From the NCBI GenBank assembly GCA_012862575.1, contig BLSF01000026.1:324657-388656 (forward strand): a stretch of DNA of 64,000 nucleotides. Direction: 5' to 3'. The notes beneath the pieces were generated by a model. It did not search any database. It saw only the letters and a program-made list of their open reading frames with translations, and was not told the DNA's origin. A program made the translations under genes and the position numbers. The DNA is from Parietichytrium sp. I65-24A (lineage: Eukaryota > Sar > Bigyra > Thraustochytrida > Thraustochytriidae). Positions within the stretch are counted from its first letter, which is position 1; each line of letters starts with the position of its first letter. This document shows positions 21,447 to 34,700 of the stretch, one piece after another.

Positions 21447-22336
21447 TTGTGCGAGTGCGCGAACTGTCTCTCCCTCTTTACGCACCCGCAGCTAGATTGT
21501 GCAGCGCAAAACGTACGCCAAACCTCTTTGGGGAACTGCCGCCCACTCACCACCCTCGTCCACGCTCGCGCTTTTCCCAGCGAGGTCCTCACACGTAACA
21601 ATAGCTCCAACGAGACGACAACCAGGGCATTTTTAAACGTAAATATCATGCCGTGTAGCGTAACGACGGGCCCCTCGCTACCTCTCAGACATTACATACC
21701 GACCATTACCGACCAATAAGAGTGACATTACGAATAACAGAATGTTCCCCATCACATGCTACCATTTTCTTTAATACATATAGGCGTCGCGTCGCTAATA
21801 GTCTTTATAACACAAAACCTAGCACTTCGGATTAACACCCAAGAAAGTATACGTTTGCTCACTAGCGATCGTGGATAGAGAAATTATTAACAGTAATTTT
21901 TCAAGAGAGCAAGCACGGCGACCTTGTGTGTGCGCGAAGAAACTGAAGCGTACGTACGCGGCATGTACGCGAGTACTAATAGTACGCCGCTGAGAAATCT
22001 AGAGCCTTGGATCCCTCTAATACTGGACCCTTGGAGCGCTGGAGCACTGGAGCACGAACGCTAGGTCTGTTGACCCCAATCTTTCAGTCTCTTGACTTAC
22101 ATAAATAAGAAGAGTTGTCTTTCGCTGCTTTGGCGCTGAGACTTGTGTGTATTTGCTACCAGCTAGTACGTTGCGAACTCGAGTGGCGGCGGCCACAAAA
22201 GCGAAATTGTTTCGCGAATGGCAGTTTGGTGATCAGTTCCTGGCGAGTAGTTCAAGTCTGCGAGCAAAGTGAACATCTAGCTACCCGACAGAGACAGCAG
22301 CGCCGTAAACGTCTTGCGAAAGTGGAGAAGGAGGCC
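21392..22336. other. Divergent promoter region with (CT)n and CGTACG motifs
   Basis: A (CT)n microsatellite at about 21402-21447 lies in the presumed ELOF1 leader (GA-rich on its coding strand). CGTACGTACGCGGCATGTAC and nearby GTAC motifs lie at about 21949-21985, between ELOF1 and the SAM-domain gene. Frames reading through here lack a start codon or are repeat artefacts. Confidence 0.6.
21402..21447. repeat. (CT)n microsatellite
   Basis: Near-pure CT run with a few GTCTCT interruptions, immediately 5' of the ELOF1 start codon on the minus strand. Confidence 0.9.
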
Positions 22337-25300
22337 ATGGCCATCAAGGTGCCAGTGTTTTCTTTGCCGTATATTGAGGATGACGACCTTGAGATCGAGC
22401 TGTTGGATGTTGAGCAGGAAGATGCCAGCGCTGTGCCGAGGAAGGGCAAAAGACGGTCAATGTTGCGTAAAGAGAAGGTGGCGACGGAAGATGCGTGGAG
22501 GTTGGACGAAAGCGACTCGCTGTTGTCACAGAAATCTTCTTCGCACTCGCGGATTCTCGGGTGGAGTTGCGGTCAAGTGTGCTCATTTGTAAGTCGGTAT
22601 GGCTTTCCAACGCATGCCTTCTTGGACTATAACATTACGGGCGAAGAATTTCTTCGCTTGACCGAGAGAGACCTCGTTACAAAATTCGATTTAAGATCTG
22701 GAGAGGCATTCGCTCTTCTGGAGGCTATTTTGCAAGTTTCTCGTGTGACAATTTTGCGGACTGAATATGGCTCAGTCTCAATTTCCCAGGTCGCCTTGAG
22801 AGGCGACGACGTTCGAGTCGACAAGTCAAGCGGCGGCTATATCCTTTCCACGTCTCATGTTCACAAACTCTGGTTTCAGCCATCACAACAACTAATTGAT
22901 TTAGCCGAGAAGGCAAGATCTGGAGGGATCTCATCTCGCACTTCAACACAAGTGTCGTGTGCCCTTATGCCAGTGTCTCAGCGAGCACTTGAGATCGGGT
23001 CACGTGTCATATTTATTGAAGGGCGGCAAAGCGACAAAGAGGTTTTCCTGGAAACGTATCGAAAGATGTTTGAGAGCGACGGAAAGTCTCTACGAGAGTC
23101 TCAAGCAGTATACAAACGAAGTGCCGCAAGTCGCCCTTGGCAGTTTCAGAACAATGTCAATGGAATCTTGTCGAATGATTGCGACGGGTGGTTCTCAATC
23201 GGGTCACTCCATGCACTGATGTATTCCAGCTTCCATCTGAATTTCTCTGAGAAGGACTCACCCCTGATCTCGCGAATTGCGCGTATGTGTTGGCGTGGCG
23301 GGTTGCACTTGGTGAGGCATCACTGGATAGCCTCCACCCTCGCACTTTAATCCTTACTTCGCAAGCTTTTCTCGTCAAGGGAGTCGAGCCAAAGAAGACT
23401 GCCCCTCGAATCTCAGAGAGCGATCTCCCAAGTTGGAAGAATAACACAAAAGAACGGGCTGTCACCCAAAAGATAAGAAGTGCATCACGGGAGCCATTAG
23501 CTTTAAGGCCATCGAAACCTAAGGAACCTCGGAATCCTCTCGAGCCTGAGCATGGAGACACCTCTATGCAAATGGAGAAGCGCTCTATGCGGAAGGCAAA
23601 GAGGGATCCTGCTCAAAAGGAGAGTAACAAAGCTCCGCGTAGAATATCGAGGAAACATGTCCCACAACAGGAGAATAGTCGTCCTTCTTGTGAAGCTCCG
23701 GAGAAGTGTACAGTCCAGAACTTGACGACCCATGAAAATGTGGACCTGAAAGCCCCACTTACACGACGCTCAATGAAGCTTGGGACACCTTTGAAGAAGG
23801 GACGCAGGCAATCTTCAAGTTTGGTAACGCGCAAAGCTGACGGAGCTGAGGAGAGCTCGTATCCTATTTCAACACCTGACTTCGCAGCGGAGGAGGGCGA
23901 AGTTCGTGTTCACAACCCTAGCTCCAGGGAGAAGGTAATCGAAGAGGAGATGCAACGTTCTACAATTCTAGATGACGTATCGCATGAACATACTTTAGAG
24001 ACTGGTGAGTGCCTGTCCGAAACCGAAATATTTGAGTCCAGTCACGAACAGCCCGCTCAATTAGCTATCGAAAAAGAAGACAAGAGCTGGCAAAGCCCAA
24101 ATTTTGGCGACAATAATCAGCAATCCGAGAACGACCATGGCGCAAGCAATGATTGCGAGTTGTCGAAAGAAAGCTTGGGCAGCGCAGCTGCAGGCGCCGA
24201 GGATCTCCTAATCGACAATGTAGGCGAGGTTTTATCTAATCTTGAGGATGCCAAACTCGCCGAGGACAACGAAGGAGACATATCTGACGTTCTGTCCGAG
24301 ACTGAAGTATTCGAAGACCAAAACTCTGTAAAGTTAAAAGACGGAGTGGAAATCTCCATGTGCGAAGACCTACCAGATGATGACGCTGGCGAGCTTTCAC
24401 TTACAGAGGTATTTGATGGTTCCCCGAGTCAGGCAGGATCGACCGCTCTCATGACCCCATCTTGTTTCCAAGATGGCGCTGGAAGACCAAGCTCACCAAG
24501 TCAATTGATTGACGACAAAGGAACTATCGAGGCCGTTGGCGAACCTCTTGATAAAGAGAAGTCGGGTGATGGGGTATTGTTGCGGGCGGTATTTGACTCT
24601 TGTGTGGCCTCAACCTCTCCAAATGTCAAAATCAGTTCGCTACAGCATGTAGCAAGCACCTCCCGCTACGGACTGGTTACTGCAGGTCAGGAAGCGTCGC
24701 GACCAACTTTTGGTGACTCCCCATATGCCATGGATGAGGCTAACTGGATGACACAAGAGTCCTTAGAAATTAGACCAACATGGTTTGATGCTCGCAGTGA
24801 CGAAAATTCGCACGAATCTTTTGACATTGAACAAAGTGTGTCTGATGGGGCCAGGCAAGGTGGTGTTTCTACATTCGGGCCGGGACCCGTTGCAGAAGAG
24901 ACTTCTAGTAGGGGCTTGAGTCCCATTGCCTCCGTGCCAGTCCCTGAAACCCAAGCCGCATCTCCCTCGTTGTGGGAGGAGTCTCCTGAAAGAGTAGTGC
25001 TCTCGCCTGCCGAAAGCCGCGTATCTCCAGAAAGATCTCTGGGTAGTCACACAAGCTCTTCCTCGCCACCTAGTCAAATGGCCGCCTGGCCTGTTTCCAA
25101 AAACAGAGCGAGCAAACTTTCTTCGAGACAGCAGAAAATGCATGAATGCGCTGGGGCAAGCAAACACACGAACGAACTAGCTAAACCAGAGATTCGTCCT
25201 GTGGAAAGAAGCGACACTTTGATCGATGAATATTCATCCACCAAAGCGAACGAGATGCTGTCCACAGATGGTCACACGTCTCCAATGAAATGTTTTAGTG

Positions 25301-27201
25301 AACACATGACTACGAAACAACAGGAATCGCCTGTAGCTTTGATTGAGGCGTTAGATCCTGAAGTTGACGGTCTTGAAAGGCCAAATGTGACGCAAAGCGT
25401 CAAGTTTACAAAGGCTAATGTTGAAGCACCAGCATTTAGAAACCATGACGGAGAAACACAGTCTTTGCGGGAAAGTGTTAGTGCCCCTGCGGTGCCATCA
25501 AGCTGTGATGTTCCGCATGGGCTTCATTCTGCCTCTCACATTTCTCGTGGGCCGGGGAGGCAAGAAGAGTCCATGGAGTGGCTGAAAGAAGCCGTGTTCG
25601 GGCACATGTCTAATCATCCCCAGGTTGGTAATATATTTGATTGGCGAATGGGATCTCACGACGAATACTTGCTTTCCAGTACGAAACAGGAAGAAGACGA
25701 AAACGTGCACTCTGGGGACTCTGGAGCAAAAGCGGATCAAGCACCTTTGGACACCGGTGTGGAACGCAAGTCAAATTCTTTCACTGGCCTTCTCGAAAAT
25801 AGCGGTGAGGAAAGCGAAAGAGATGGCCAGTTGAGAAGTATCCGCTCTGTTGCTTCACCAGTTAGTATTCTTTCTTCTGACACTTTCGAAGAGCCATTAT
25901 TTCACGTTGCAGAAGCACAGAACAACTACACTTTGTCGGAGAACGGCACGATTTCTCCCACTGACGTTGAAGACAATCTTTTCGCCGCCACAGGTGTTTC
26001 GCGAGACGCAGATTTTGGGCTTCATTCAGAAACCCTGCCAAGTGGGACAGGGTCTTTTTGCGGTCTTGAAAGCGAGTCAAGAGAGGGTCTTTCCGGCTTG
26101 CACGATGCACTTTCAACTGCACAAACTGGTGTGGAAATACAATTGCCTCAACTACCATTGGATAGTCATCTTGTCGAAAGAGAGTCTTGCCTGGAGAATC
26201 CCCCAACAAGCCCCCTTCGAGCGCCAAACGAGCCTCTCACGCTTGATACCGACAGCGGTGTGATTGAGCCTCAATTGGGCTCAGATGACAGGTACGGCCA
26301 ACTTCCAGACACACCAAACGTCGTCGTATCTCCCAATGTGACAACCTCCCCATTAATTGACGAGCTGTCCGAAAACGACGAGGACGAACTCGAATTCCAG
26401 ATTGAGAGTACCAGCTCCTTCTGGAAAAAAGCAGAGCAAGGTGACGCGCAAGCTGGCTCAAATCATTCTCCATCTCCAATAGTCCCTGAGACCTCGGAAG
26501 TGACCAGGGGAGAAAGCAAGGAATCTAGAAAGAATTCTCAGCCACCGCCCGACGTATCAATCGGCGCAGGGAAGAAGGAACAAGTATTGAAAGAGGGAGC
26601 GGTACGCTCGGTAAATCAGGAAGACGACGTTGAGCCTGGAAAAAGGCGATCAAAACTGAAGAAAAGCAAGAGAAAGGATTCTAAGAGGCTAAGCATACTA
26701 CAAAAGCCGAAACGAAATTCGGATAGGCGGGTTGAGACTGATACGGATCACACTGAAGACAGTGCTTCTGCAAAGACACGGCTCACGCAAAGAGCAGCTG
26801 CGCGGCGCAACGTTCGGCCGCCGGTGAGTCTTGATGACCAAAATCGAGTCGCTGCAGTAGGCTATGAGCTGTCAAAGAGCGCCATCAAAGCACGGGCAGT
26901 GACTCGCAATTTACAGAGAAGAGAGCACGCAGAAAACACCTTTGCGCCGACCGAGCTTGAAGAAGCAGCTGCTGCTCTTCGAGATCAAGCTATGAAATTA
27001 CGTCAGGTAGTACAAGCTTTGCACTCATCTTCGTCAACAGTGACTCGCGGAGACCTTGTTCACCTTGCTCGCCTCGGGGCGTTTGTCGCATCTGACTTTG
27101 ATCGGAAACTAAATTCTTGCAAAACCACTTTGCAAGACCTAGAATCCGAAATGATGCGACAAGAGTCCAACATGACAACTCCAAGCGCAGGGCTTCGGTG
27201 A
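22337..27201 (+). CDS. Large acidic SAM-domain protein, unknown role
   Basis: Exons 22337-23282 and 23366-27201 join across an 83-bp intron (GTATGT...TTCGCAAG, phase 1) to 1593 residues. The first in-frame ATG is 22337. At about residues 74-130 a sterile alpha motif is visible: WSCGQVCSFVSRYGF, then ITGEEFLRLTERDLVTKF and GEAFALLEAIL. A further region of mixed sequence runs to about residue 320. The remaining about 1200 residues are low-complexity, rich in Ser, Glu, Asp and Pro and probably disordered, with three copies of an L-S-x-T-E-[IV]-F-[ED] motif (about 24009-24425). A Lys/Arg-rich patch (KRRSKLKKSKRKDSKR) and a C-terminal coiled-coil-prone segment (ALRDQAMKLRQVVQAL) close the protein. 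A SAM domain plus long disordered tail suggests a scaffold; no specific family is recognised. Confidence 0.85.
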
Positions 27202-27242
27202 TCTGGGCGGCACCGCGTATTCTTGTATATGGTAATAAAATG

Positions 27243-28121
27243 CTACTTTTTCCTTTGCGCTTTGCGCTTCGCTGGGCTTACCAACTTTCCACTCAGAGCA
27301 AACGAGGTCATGTCCTCTTTTTGATACCTTGTGCGTAACTCCTTCATTGACCTCGAGGTATGCATGGTCCTTGGCCTGTGTCCAACATAGGCGCTCCCCA
27401 GTCTCGATGCGGGGCGTTCCAGGGCCCCATACATGGCAGTAATGTGGCAGAAAGTGGACTCAGTGCGCCTTTCGTTCGAAAGGGCAGGGCCCTTTGGCTT
27501 GAGAGCTCTCGCAAGGTATTCCACCTCGGCGTTGCAGTCCGGCGGTACATTATACCTGTTTGTTTGAGCCTTGGCCGTGGCGACAGCCTTCATGGTTGCG
27601 TCAGGCACAAAATAATCTATCTGGCTCTCGTCAAACGTCCATTGAGGGCCTGCCTCTGCGGCATCAAAAGCCGCTTCGAGTCCCTCCCGCAGGGAATAGT
27701 CGAGATCTGGGCCGTCAAATAGTCTCCCTGCCGCGCTTCCCCTTGATCCGGGTCTGCTGGACGGTGTGGCAACCTCCTGCACGAAACCGGCCGAGGTGAA
27801 GGATTGCGCAGACAGGCTAGAAAGCGTGCGAGTCGGCACCTTTCGCAGCAGATCGAGGCCAGCATTCACGAAGCCGGACTTGCCCACTACGGCTCCATTG
27901 GAAAGCTGAAGCCCGCTCGGGCTCCTCTTCAGCTCCCCGTACTCCGACTCGAGCCACTCCACCATCTCAAGGCCCAGCCGAGCAAGCTCAAAACTCCAGA
28001 CACCTGGCGGGGTTTCGCTCTTCTCCGCCGCTCTGGCGATTCCGAAAAGACTATTGGACGATCGGATCGCTCCGCTCCGATCTACAGCGTGGCGTCCGTG
28101 CAACCTGTGACGCGCCAAGGA
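27243..28121 (-). CDS. Unknown protein, 5' end unresolved
   Basis: The minus strand is open and protein-like down to a stop at 27243, encoding about 290 residues that end in a very basic tail (SPAKRKAQRKK). The frame has no upstream ATG; an in-frame stop occurs at 28154-28152. Either translation starts at the internal ATG at 27965 (240 residues, MVEWLESEYGEL), or a short upstream exon is spliced to an acceptor CTTCTCGCGTTGCAG just before 28121. A possible tiny exon ATGCACTGC ends at 28168 but would need a 46-bp intron. The visible sequence includes DYSLREGLEAAFDAAEAG and repeated Ser/Arg-rich linkers. No domain is recognised. The 3' end is only 41 bp from that of the convergent SAM-domain gene. 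Confidence 0.6.
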   Translation of the reverse strand, partial: SLARHRLHGRHAVDRSGAIRSSNSLFGIARAAEKSETPPGVWSFELARLGLEMVEWLESEYGELKRSPSGLQLSNGAVVGKSGFVNAGLDLLRKVPTRTLSSLSAQSFTSAGFVQEVATPSSRPGSRGSAAGRLFDGPDLDYSLREGLEAAFDAAEAGPQWTFDESQIDYFVPDATMKAVATAKAQTNRYNVPPDCNAEVEYLARALKPKGPALSNERRTESTFCHITAMYGALERPASRLGSAYVGHRPRTMHTSRSMKELRTRYQKEDMTSFALSGKLVSPAKRKAQRKK

Positions 28122-28779
28122 CTGCAACGCGAGAAGATCGATCGGCCGTGCTCACGGTCAGTACGCAGTGCATTGACTGTGGACGGATGCCCTTTCTCCA
28201 GTCCGTCTCACCTCACCTCACGTCGCGAGTTGGGAAGACGCAAGCAAGGAGGGAAGAAAGGAAGGGGGGAAGAAAGGAAGGAGGGTCTAGTTTGGTCTTC
28301 TGTTCTGCTCTGACTGTGAATCTGGATTGTGTGTGAAAGTTTGGACGGACGTGGACAACGTGGACCGCATTGGCTTCAGTTGTGACAGTGAGAGCGATGG
28401 CGATCCGGTGCCATGGCCCAAGTCACGGCGAAGGTCCTCTGAATTCTACCTAAACAATTCGGTGTGTGAGCTCTCAACTCTGTACTGAACTCGTTGAGGA
28501 GACAGCCCCAATGCGCCGTGTTCTCCTAGTCCTCTGATGAGATGTTGGTTTCCATCGAGCAGCTCTAAAGTTTGTTTTTGTTTGCAAGGAAACCACGTGA
28601 AGGAAACTATTAGTTTTTTATAATGTAACACTGCAGAAGAGATTTTGGCTAAACTGACAACGTCGCTACCGTTGTTTATGGATAAACATTAGATGATAGA
28701 TCCGTTCAGGGTGCCGTGCACTCCTGGTCTCCTATAAGATTGGGCATTATGGATCCATTTGGGATCTGGCGCACGCGGG
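28122..28779. other. Spacer without a resolved gene
   Basis: Contains a purine-rich GGAAGGGGGGAAGAAAGGAAGG tract, pyrimidine-rich on the minus strand, at about 28250-28285. It may hold the missing 5' exon or leader of the gene ending at 27243. Nothing else is seen. Confidence 0.5.
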
Positions 28780-31700
28780 CTAGTCTTCGTCGTCGTCCTT
28801 GTACTCAGAGATGGAGGTCTCGGCGATGTTGGAGGCGAGAGCCCAGTTCATGAGTCGAGCCATGGCTTCTCGTTCAAGGTAGGTAGTGTCATTTGCGCGT
28901 TTAGTGATTTCTGCGCGAACGTCAATGGGTGGAGCCTTGGATGAAGATTTCTTGTTCACAGTCAAGATTGCTTGCTTGATGCCAGGAATGTCCAGATCTC
29001 CCATTGCCTCCAGCAGCTGCACTGCAGCAGAGCGGACGTAGCTGTCCGGATCGTCCCAGTATGAAACTAAAATGCCTATGGTTTCCTGTATGTAAGGAAG
29101 GGAGTCGCAATGTGGTAGCAAGTTCACCAGAGCAAACATCAGATCCACCTTTGCGCGATGTAAAACATCATCGCTGCTGAAGGAGTCCACTTTGGAATCC
29201 TGAAGTCGATCACGAAGCCTTCCTAGAGTTTGGCCGAGATCCCTGCGGAAATCATCCACACCGGACGCTGCCTTTGAAATGGTAATGACCGCATTACGCG
29301 AGACTTCACGTAAGTCACGGTGTTTGTTGCACCCAAGCTGATCTACGAGCCACTGGAACCCTGTTGAGAGAACGTTGCGGTCAAGATCACTCTGGCAGCT
29401 GTACACAATCCCAATACTATGCAAGATAACCTGTTGCAACGCGCAGATCATCCAAAGCTGATTGTTCAGACCTAGGAGACTACTCTGCACAAGCTCCCTC
29501 TTGGAAGCAAGGTCCTCTGCAGAATTAGAGTCAGAATGTGGGAGCATCTTATCGTCTCCCTGTACAAGATTCATTTGGTCAAGCGCAAATAAAGCGAAGT
29601 CGAACGTGTCCGTGTTCAGCATCGTGAGTTGGTTTAGTTTTTGAGACACGGCGTCACGAACTTGATTCGCAGTTCTGGCGCACTCCTCCGCGAGAGCTTG
29701 GAAGAGACGCAGCAAAGTTGTTGAACCTGACGGCAAGGCTTCAGAAGACTTCAAAATCGTCGAGAACACTTTGAAGTTGTGCACAAGCTCTTCCATTTCC
29801 AGCTCGTTCAAAACGTCGGGAGCACCAAGATCAAAGTGTCCATCCGTTCCCATATCAAATGACCTTTCGGACATTGCAACGATTTCAGCATGAGTGTTTT
29901 TTAGAATGGAAATCGCTGACTCTAAATCCGTCTCTAGCTTGACCATGAGCGAAATTGGAATGCCCGAATCAAGTCGAAGCAAGATGTCGATGAGCTTCGT
30001 GACATCCCCCTGAATTAATGATGAAACATTACGTTCCGTGAGGCCCAAAGTTGACACCGCCCAATTTGACTCCAGCAGACCACTCGCTCCAACGCCGTCC
30101 GAGCCACTCAAACTGATGCACTTTTGGGGAAAGCTGTTAGCATCAATTCCATATTCTTCCAATTGAACTTTGTACTTTTCGTCACTTTGCAAATAGGTGA
30201 GATTCAGTGGGTCGTCGTCCGGAAGCGGAAACGAGATAGCCGGCGAAACTTGCTGAGTCATTTGCTGTTGAACTGTATTTGAACGTTCCAACGAATCAGC
30301 TTCGACTACATTTCGTCTCCTGCGCTTGCCGAGCTTGGCATTCCGCATAGCAGATGCGACTTCCAGCCTGTCCAGCTCTGCCTGATTCACTAGCGCACGG
30401 AGAGTGTGAGCAAATTTTTCGTTCCGCGCAATATATTCCGGGGGATTGTGGAGAAGCGACTTCACTGCTTGCTGAGCAATCCGCTTATCTGGGTCAGCAA
30501 TTGCACGAATGATTCCGGGCGTCGCCTGCGTCGTTCCCATTGATGACGCCACGATTGAGAGTAAAGTGAACGATCTCATTCTTTTCTTTGACTCGCATGA
30601 ACTCAACCCGGAGTTGACGTATTCAATGAGAGTTGTGACGAATGGGTGGTCTTTACTTAGTGACGAGAACACTTTCGAGAGTTGCTTCTGGGAAGCGGAG
30701 TGAATGCTTGCATCCGAATTCTCCTCTAAAATAGTAAGCATGCTTTGGATTACGGTTGAAAGCTCCTCGGCGCTTGACAGAGCAGCAATCTCCCCAATGA
30801 GGTCCAGGGCTGCTCGTTTCGTTTTTATCGGAGAAGTTTTTGAACGGATACACTCCAATACCATTCTCTTGATCGAGTCGATGCTTTCGACCGAAGCATA
30901 CTCTTTAATCTGAGTTAGATCACCGGAGACTAGCTGAAACAAAAGCTTGAGTAAGTCCAATCCACTCAGCTTCAGCTCGTCGTTCGCTGCGATATTGGTG
31001 AAGGCAAAAGAGAGGACTCGCTTCGCATCTTGCTTGCCAATGTGATAAAGTGCTAGAGCGGCTCCATTGGAAAGGCTAGAGTCAAAAAGAGCCATTGTTT
31101 GCTCGTCACCTGCTTCGGCATTATTGAAGTTCTCTTCTGCAGGGTAAGACACCTCGGAAGAGCTTTCCTTGCTAGTCGCACCCAAAAACAGCGTGGTTAT
31201 GATGCTTGTGATTTTTTCATCGGCTATTTGTGGATCCACGTTGACCACAGTGCCCGAGCAAAGTTGCCGCCCAATCTCTCCCAACAACAAAGCCGCCGAG
31301 CCGTTTACAGAAGGCCTGTGCATGAAAAAGTGAATGTGATACTCGATAAGCTCCAAATTGTCGAAATGCAACTTCCCGCAAAGACTTTTTGCGTAGGAGA
31401 GCATCCTCTCGAAGAACTCGGAGCCGATCTCAGCCCGCAGCGCCTGAGGAGTTTTGAGTCCGTCTTCTTCGGGGTATCCTTCGAGGCATTCGCAAGCTTG
31501 GTCGATTGCGCCGCTTTTAAAGGGCGTTGCACACCAGCCAGTGCCCTGAAAAATGATATGTTTGGACACTTCGTTCCAACTCGGTCTCTCAAACATGAAA
31601 TTGTGCGATATCGTTTTGGCCAGCGCATCGCCAGTGCTCTCTGCCTTCGCCAGTTTATCGTGTAACTTCTCCAACATTTCAGTTCGGGACTTTAGCAAGA

Positions 31701-34700
31701 GAGAATGGACACGGTCCATTGGCTGCTGATGTAAAGCAAGTTCGAACAGATTTCGAATTTGAGGTGACGGGTCTGCACAAAGCGGTAGCAAGAGCCACAT
31801 AATGGCAGACCGTTGTTCGGGCGAAAGCTGTTGGCACAGTAAAAACAAGGATGTGATTCCATCGAGGCGATAGTCTGCATCTTTGTTGTGTACAACGTCC
31901 AAGAGCGAGTCGATAGCTTTGGGAGCGACAGCGGGATGCGCCAACTCTCCGAGGGTACGCAGACTGGAACGAGCGATGAGCCGAAGCTGCGCCGGATCGA
32001 GGCTTGCATTCAAAGGGTCCTCGTCTTGAACTAAAAGCGATTCCTGATTGAGCGGACCAAGATCTGAGGAAATGTACTGCAGAAAATCCTCCGCTGCCTC
32101 CAGCTCAGTCGAGCCAAAGAAAGCGATGACAGGATACGCCAGCAAGCCAGCGGAGAGAACCTTTGGGTCCTTGCAGCCCAACGCGCTTCGAATAGCGTTT
32201 CTTGCAAGTGCGTGCAAGAAATGGCCATCGAGTATCTCGTAAGCGCACAGTTCGAGTGTTATGAGGTATTCCAGGCACCACCGCCTTACGGACGGGGAGG
32301 TGTCATTTCGCTCAACGAATTCGATGGCAGGTATAGTATAGTGTCGAACAAGGAGCTCTTGAAGGGTTGGCATGCCAAGAATTACAATTCCTTTGCAAAC
32401 TCTGTATATAGAGTCCGGGTGGAGGAGACCTTGCCCATCAGTCGAGATTGTCTGGAACGCAAATTTCAGGAACGTCTGGAGGGCCCGTTCAAACCATTCA
32501 TTGTTTAGTGTCATGAATGCACAGAGCGTTGTGACACTGGCCAATTCGCGTTGCTTTTCGTCATTGGATCCGAGCTTGTTCATGAGCTCCTTAAGAACCA
32601 GGTCTTGATGCTGCTCCTCATCTTGCTCGAGCTTGAGTTGGGCAAGAATGATAAAGTACGGCTCGTGGAGGGACGGTGGGCGTGCTGGCGCAACGCTTTC
32701 CATGCTCTTCTGGCTGCTGACCAAAGCTTCTTCTAATTCCGCGGATTCATCTTCTTCGTTGATGACATTGGCACGCTTTGAAATGAGCATTTCCCAGTGC
32801 TCCTTGGAAACCAAATCGCGGCGGAGAGTGTCCAATTCTAGTGTGGAAATAATGCCACGAAGCACCGCATTGAATGCTTGCACACGCTGCACCGGAGTGC
32901 CTTCGGCGAGGTCGTGGGCATTCGATTGGACGACTTGTTGAAACTCTGAAAATCCACATTCCAGCAAAAGTGCGTTAAGGGGAGGAATGATTCTTTTCAG
33001 ACAGTTTGAAGACGGGTCGCCAAAGCAGCATAAGAGATATCCCGCAGCACGAAGCTTCAAAACCTTCGTGCGCCAAAACCGTAGCCCAGTGTAAAAGGCG
33101 TCATAGACAGCCAACCTAACATTCTCCGAAGAAACCACCGCAAGGTCAAACAGTGTTTGGCAAATTGAAGCTAGTCTAGGCTCGTCGAAATACTCGAACG
33201 GCATAAGGGCGATGGCTTCGATGATATTGATACTGAGGCGATCGTCGCTCGAGCGCAATACTTGTCGAAAGCCTGTCTCGATGACCAGTGTGGCGCGAAA
33301 AAAGGAATTTTCTTTGATATTCTGCGAGGGGTCGCGCTCCTTTAGGGCTTTGCTAATCACAGGAGCAATCCGCTTAAAAGACTCTACGGCGAGGTTTCCA
33401 GTTGCTGAGTCTGAGTTCCTTATTGCAATGAGAAGATTACTCACTATAACGGGAACAGACTTTGCAATTCTTGACGACCACAGCAACAATATTTCCAAGC
33501 GATGGAGCTTCTCGTCCACGGGAAGGTGTTGCAAGCCGCTGGAGATACTCAGCAGCAACTCTTCAGGTACCCAAGCGCAAAGTGGCATCGCCAAAGCCAC
33601 AATTTCACGCACCAAGTTCGAAGCATACCTCTTTTGGCGCGGGAAGGTGCTATCTTCACCGTTGACAAGCCTTTCGTATTCCTTAATCTTCTTTACGCAC
33701 TGCTGTGGGAGGGACTCTTCCGGCTTCCCGCGTATTTCGCTATCCGCCATTGAAGTTCGCTTCCCCCTGGACTGTTTCGCCAATATAGTCTTCAAGCATG
33801 AAAGGCACAATTGAATGCACTGCTGATTACGATCCAGGCACTCGGACAAAAGAGCCGCGAATATTGGGCTCTCCATAATGTTCAGAAATTCGAGGGGAAA
33901 CGAAGTGAGAGTGGCGTGGACACAAAGAAGTGCACCGTATCGCAGCGCTGCAACTGGGGCAAGGAGGTACCTCTCCAGCATCTTCAGAAAGCTGCCCACG
34001 GCGGCTTTTGACCCCGCATTTTGAGGACTGCACCTGATGCATTTTTGCACAACAGTGTACAGGTCCCTGAAGAGATGAGGTTGATTTTCTGCGAGAAGAG
34101 CCATAATCTTATCATGGGCCTGGGCTTCTGATGCATTTTCGGCAAGTCGTTCCACCAGTTGGCCCAGACAACCACGAAGGGCCCTTCGTTCCGTTTCTGT
34201 TCCAGCTTGAATGTGAAGCATAGCTTGCATCAGCTGGAGCGGAAGGTGGACTTCTTCGGCGGGCATAGCCAGCGCAAGCTCTACAGACACGCGCAAAACG
34301 AGTGAGCGCTTCAAAGAGGCATTCTGTGCACTCCAGCTTGTCAACTCCGCTTGTCCATCTTCAAAGTCTGTAGCCATTAAGTGGTGCCCTCCGTGAGACT
34401 GTGCGCCTTGTCGCGACGCACCGGCTTGAAGAAAAACATCCCACGCTAGCCTCCCGGTCTGTACTGACGAAAAAAGATGCACGTTCACATGTGCCATCGT
34501 CGCCGCAACGGCAATGCCCAGCTGTTGCTCCTTCGCCGACGGATGCACGAACAGAGCTTCCAATGCAGACACGCTGGCGCGCGTGATTGGCTCTAACCAC
34601 GGCCCCACTTCTGTGAAGAGCTCTCTAACCGCTGCCCCTTCCCCCTTAAAAAATCCGCTGCTATCGCAAGCCGCTTCGAGGCGGCTGGAGATGTTGGCAT

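Noticed and set aside
21275-21649. N-terminal extension of ELOF1 through the GA repeat
   Set aside because: The extra 86 residues include an Arg-Glu repeat from the microsatellite, while the ATG at 21391 begins exactly at the conserved MGRRR tail of Elf1.
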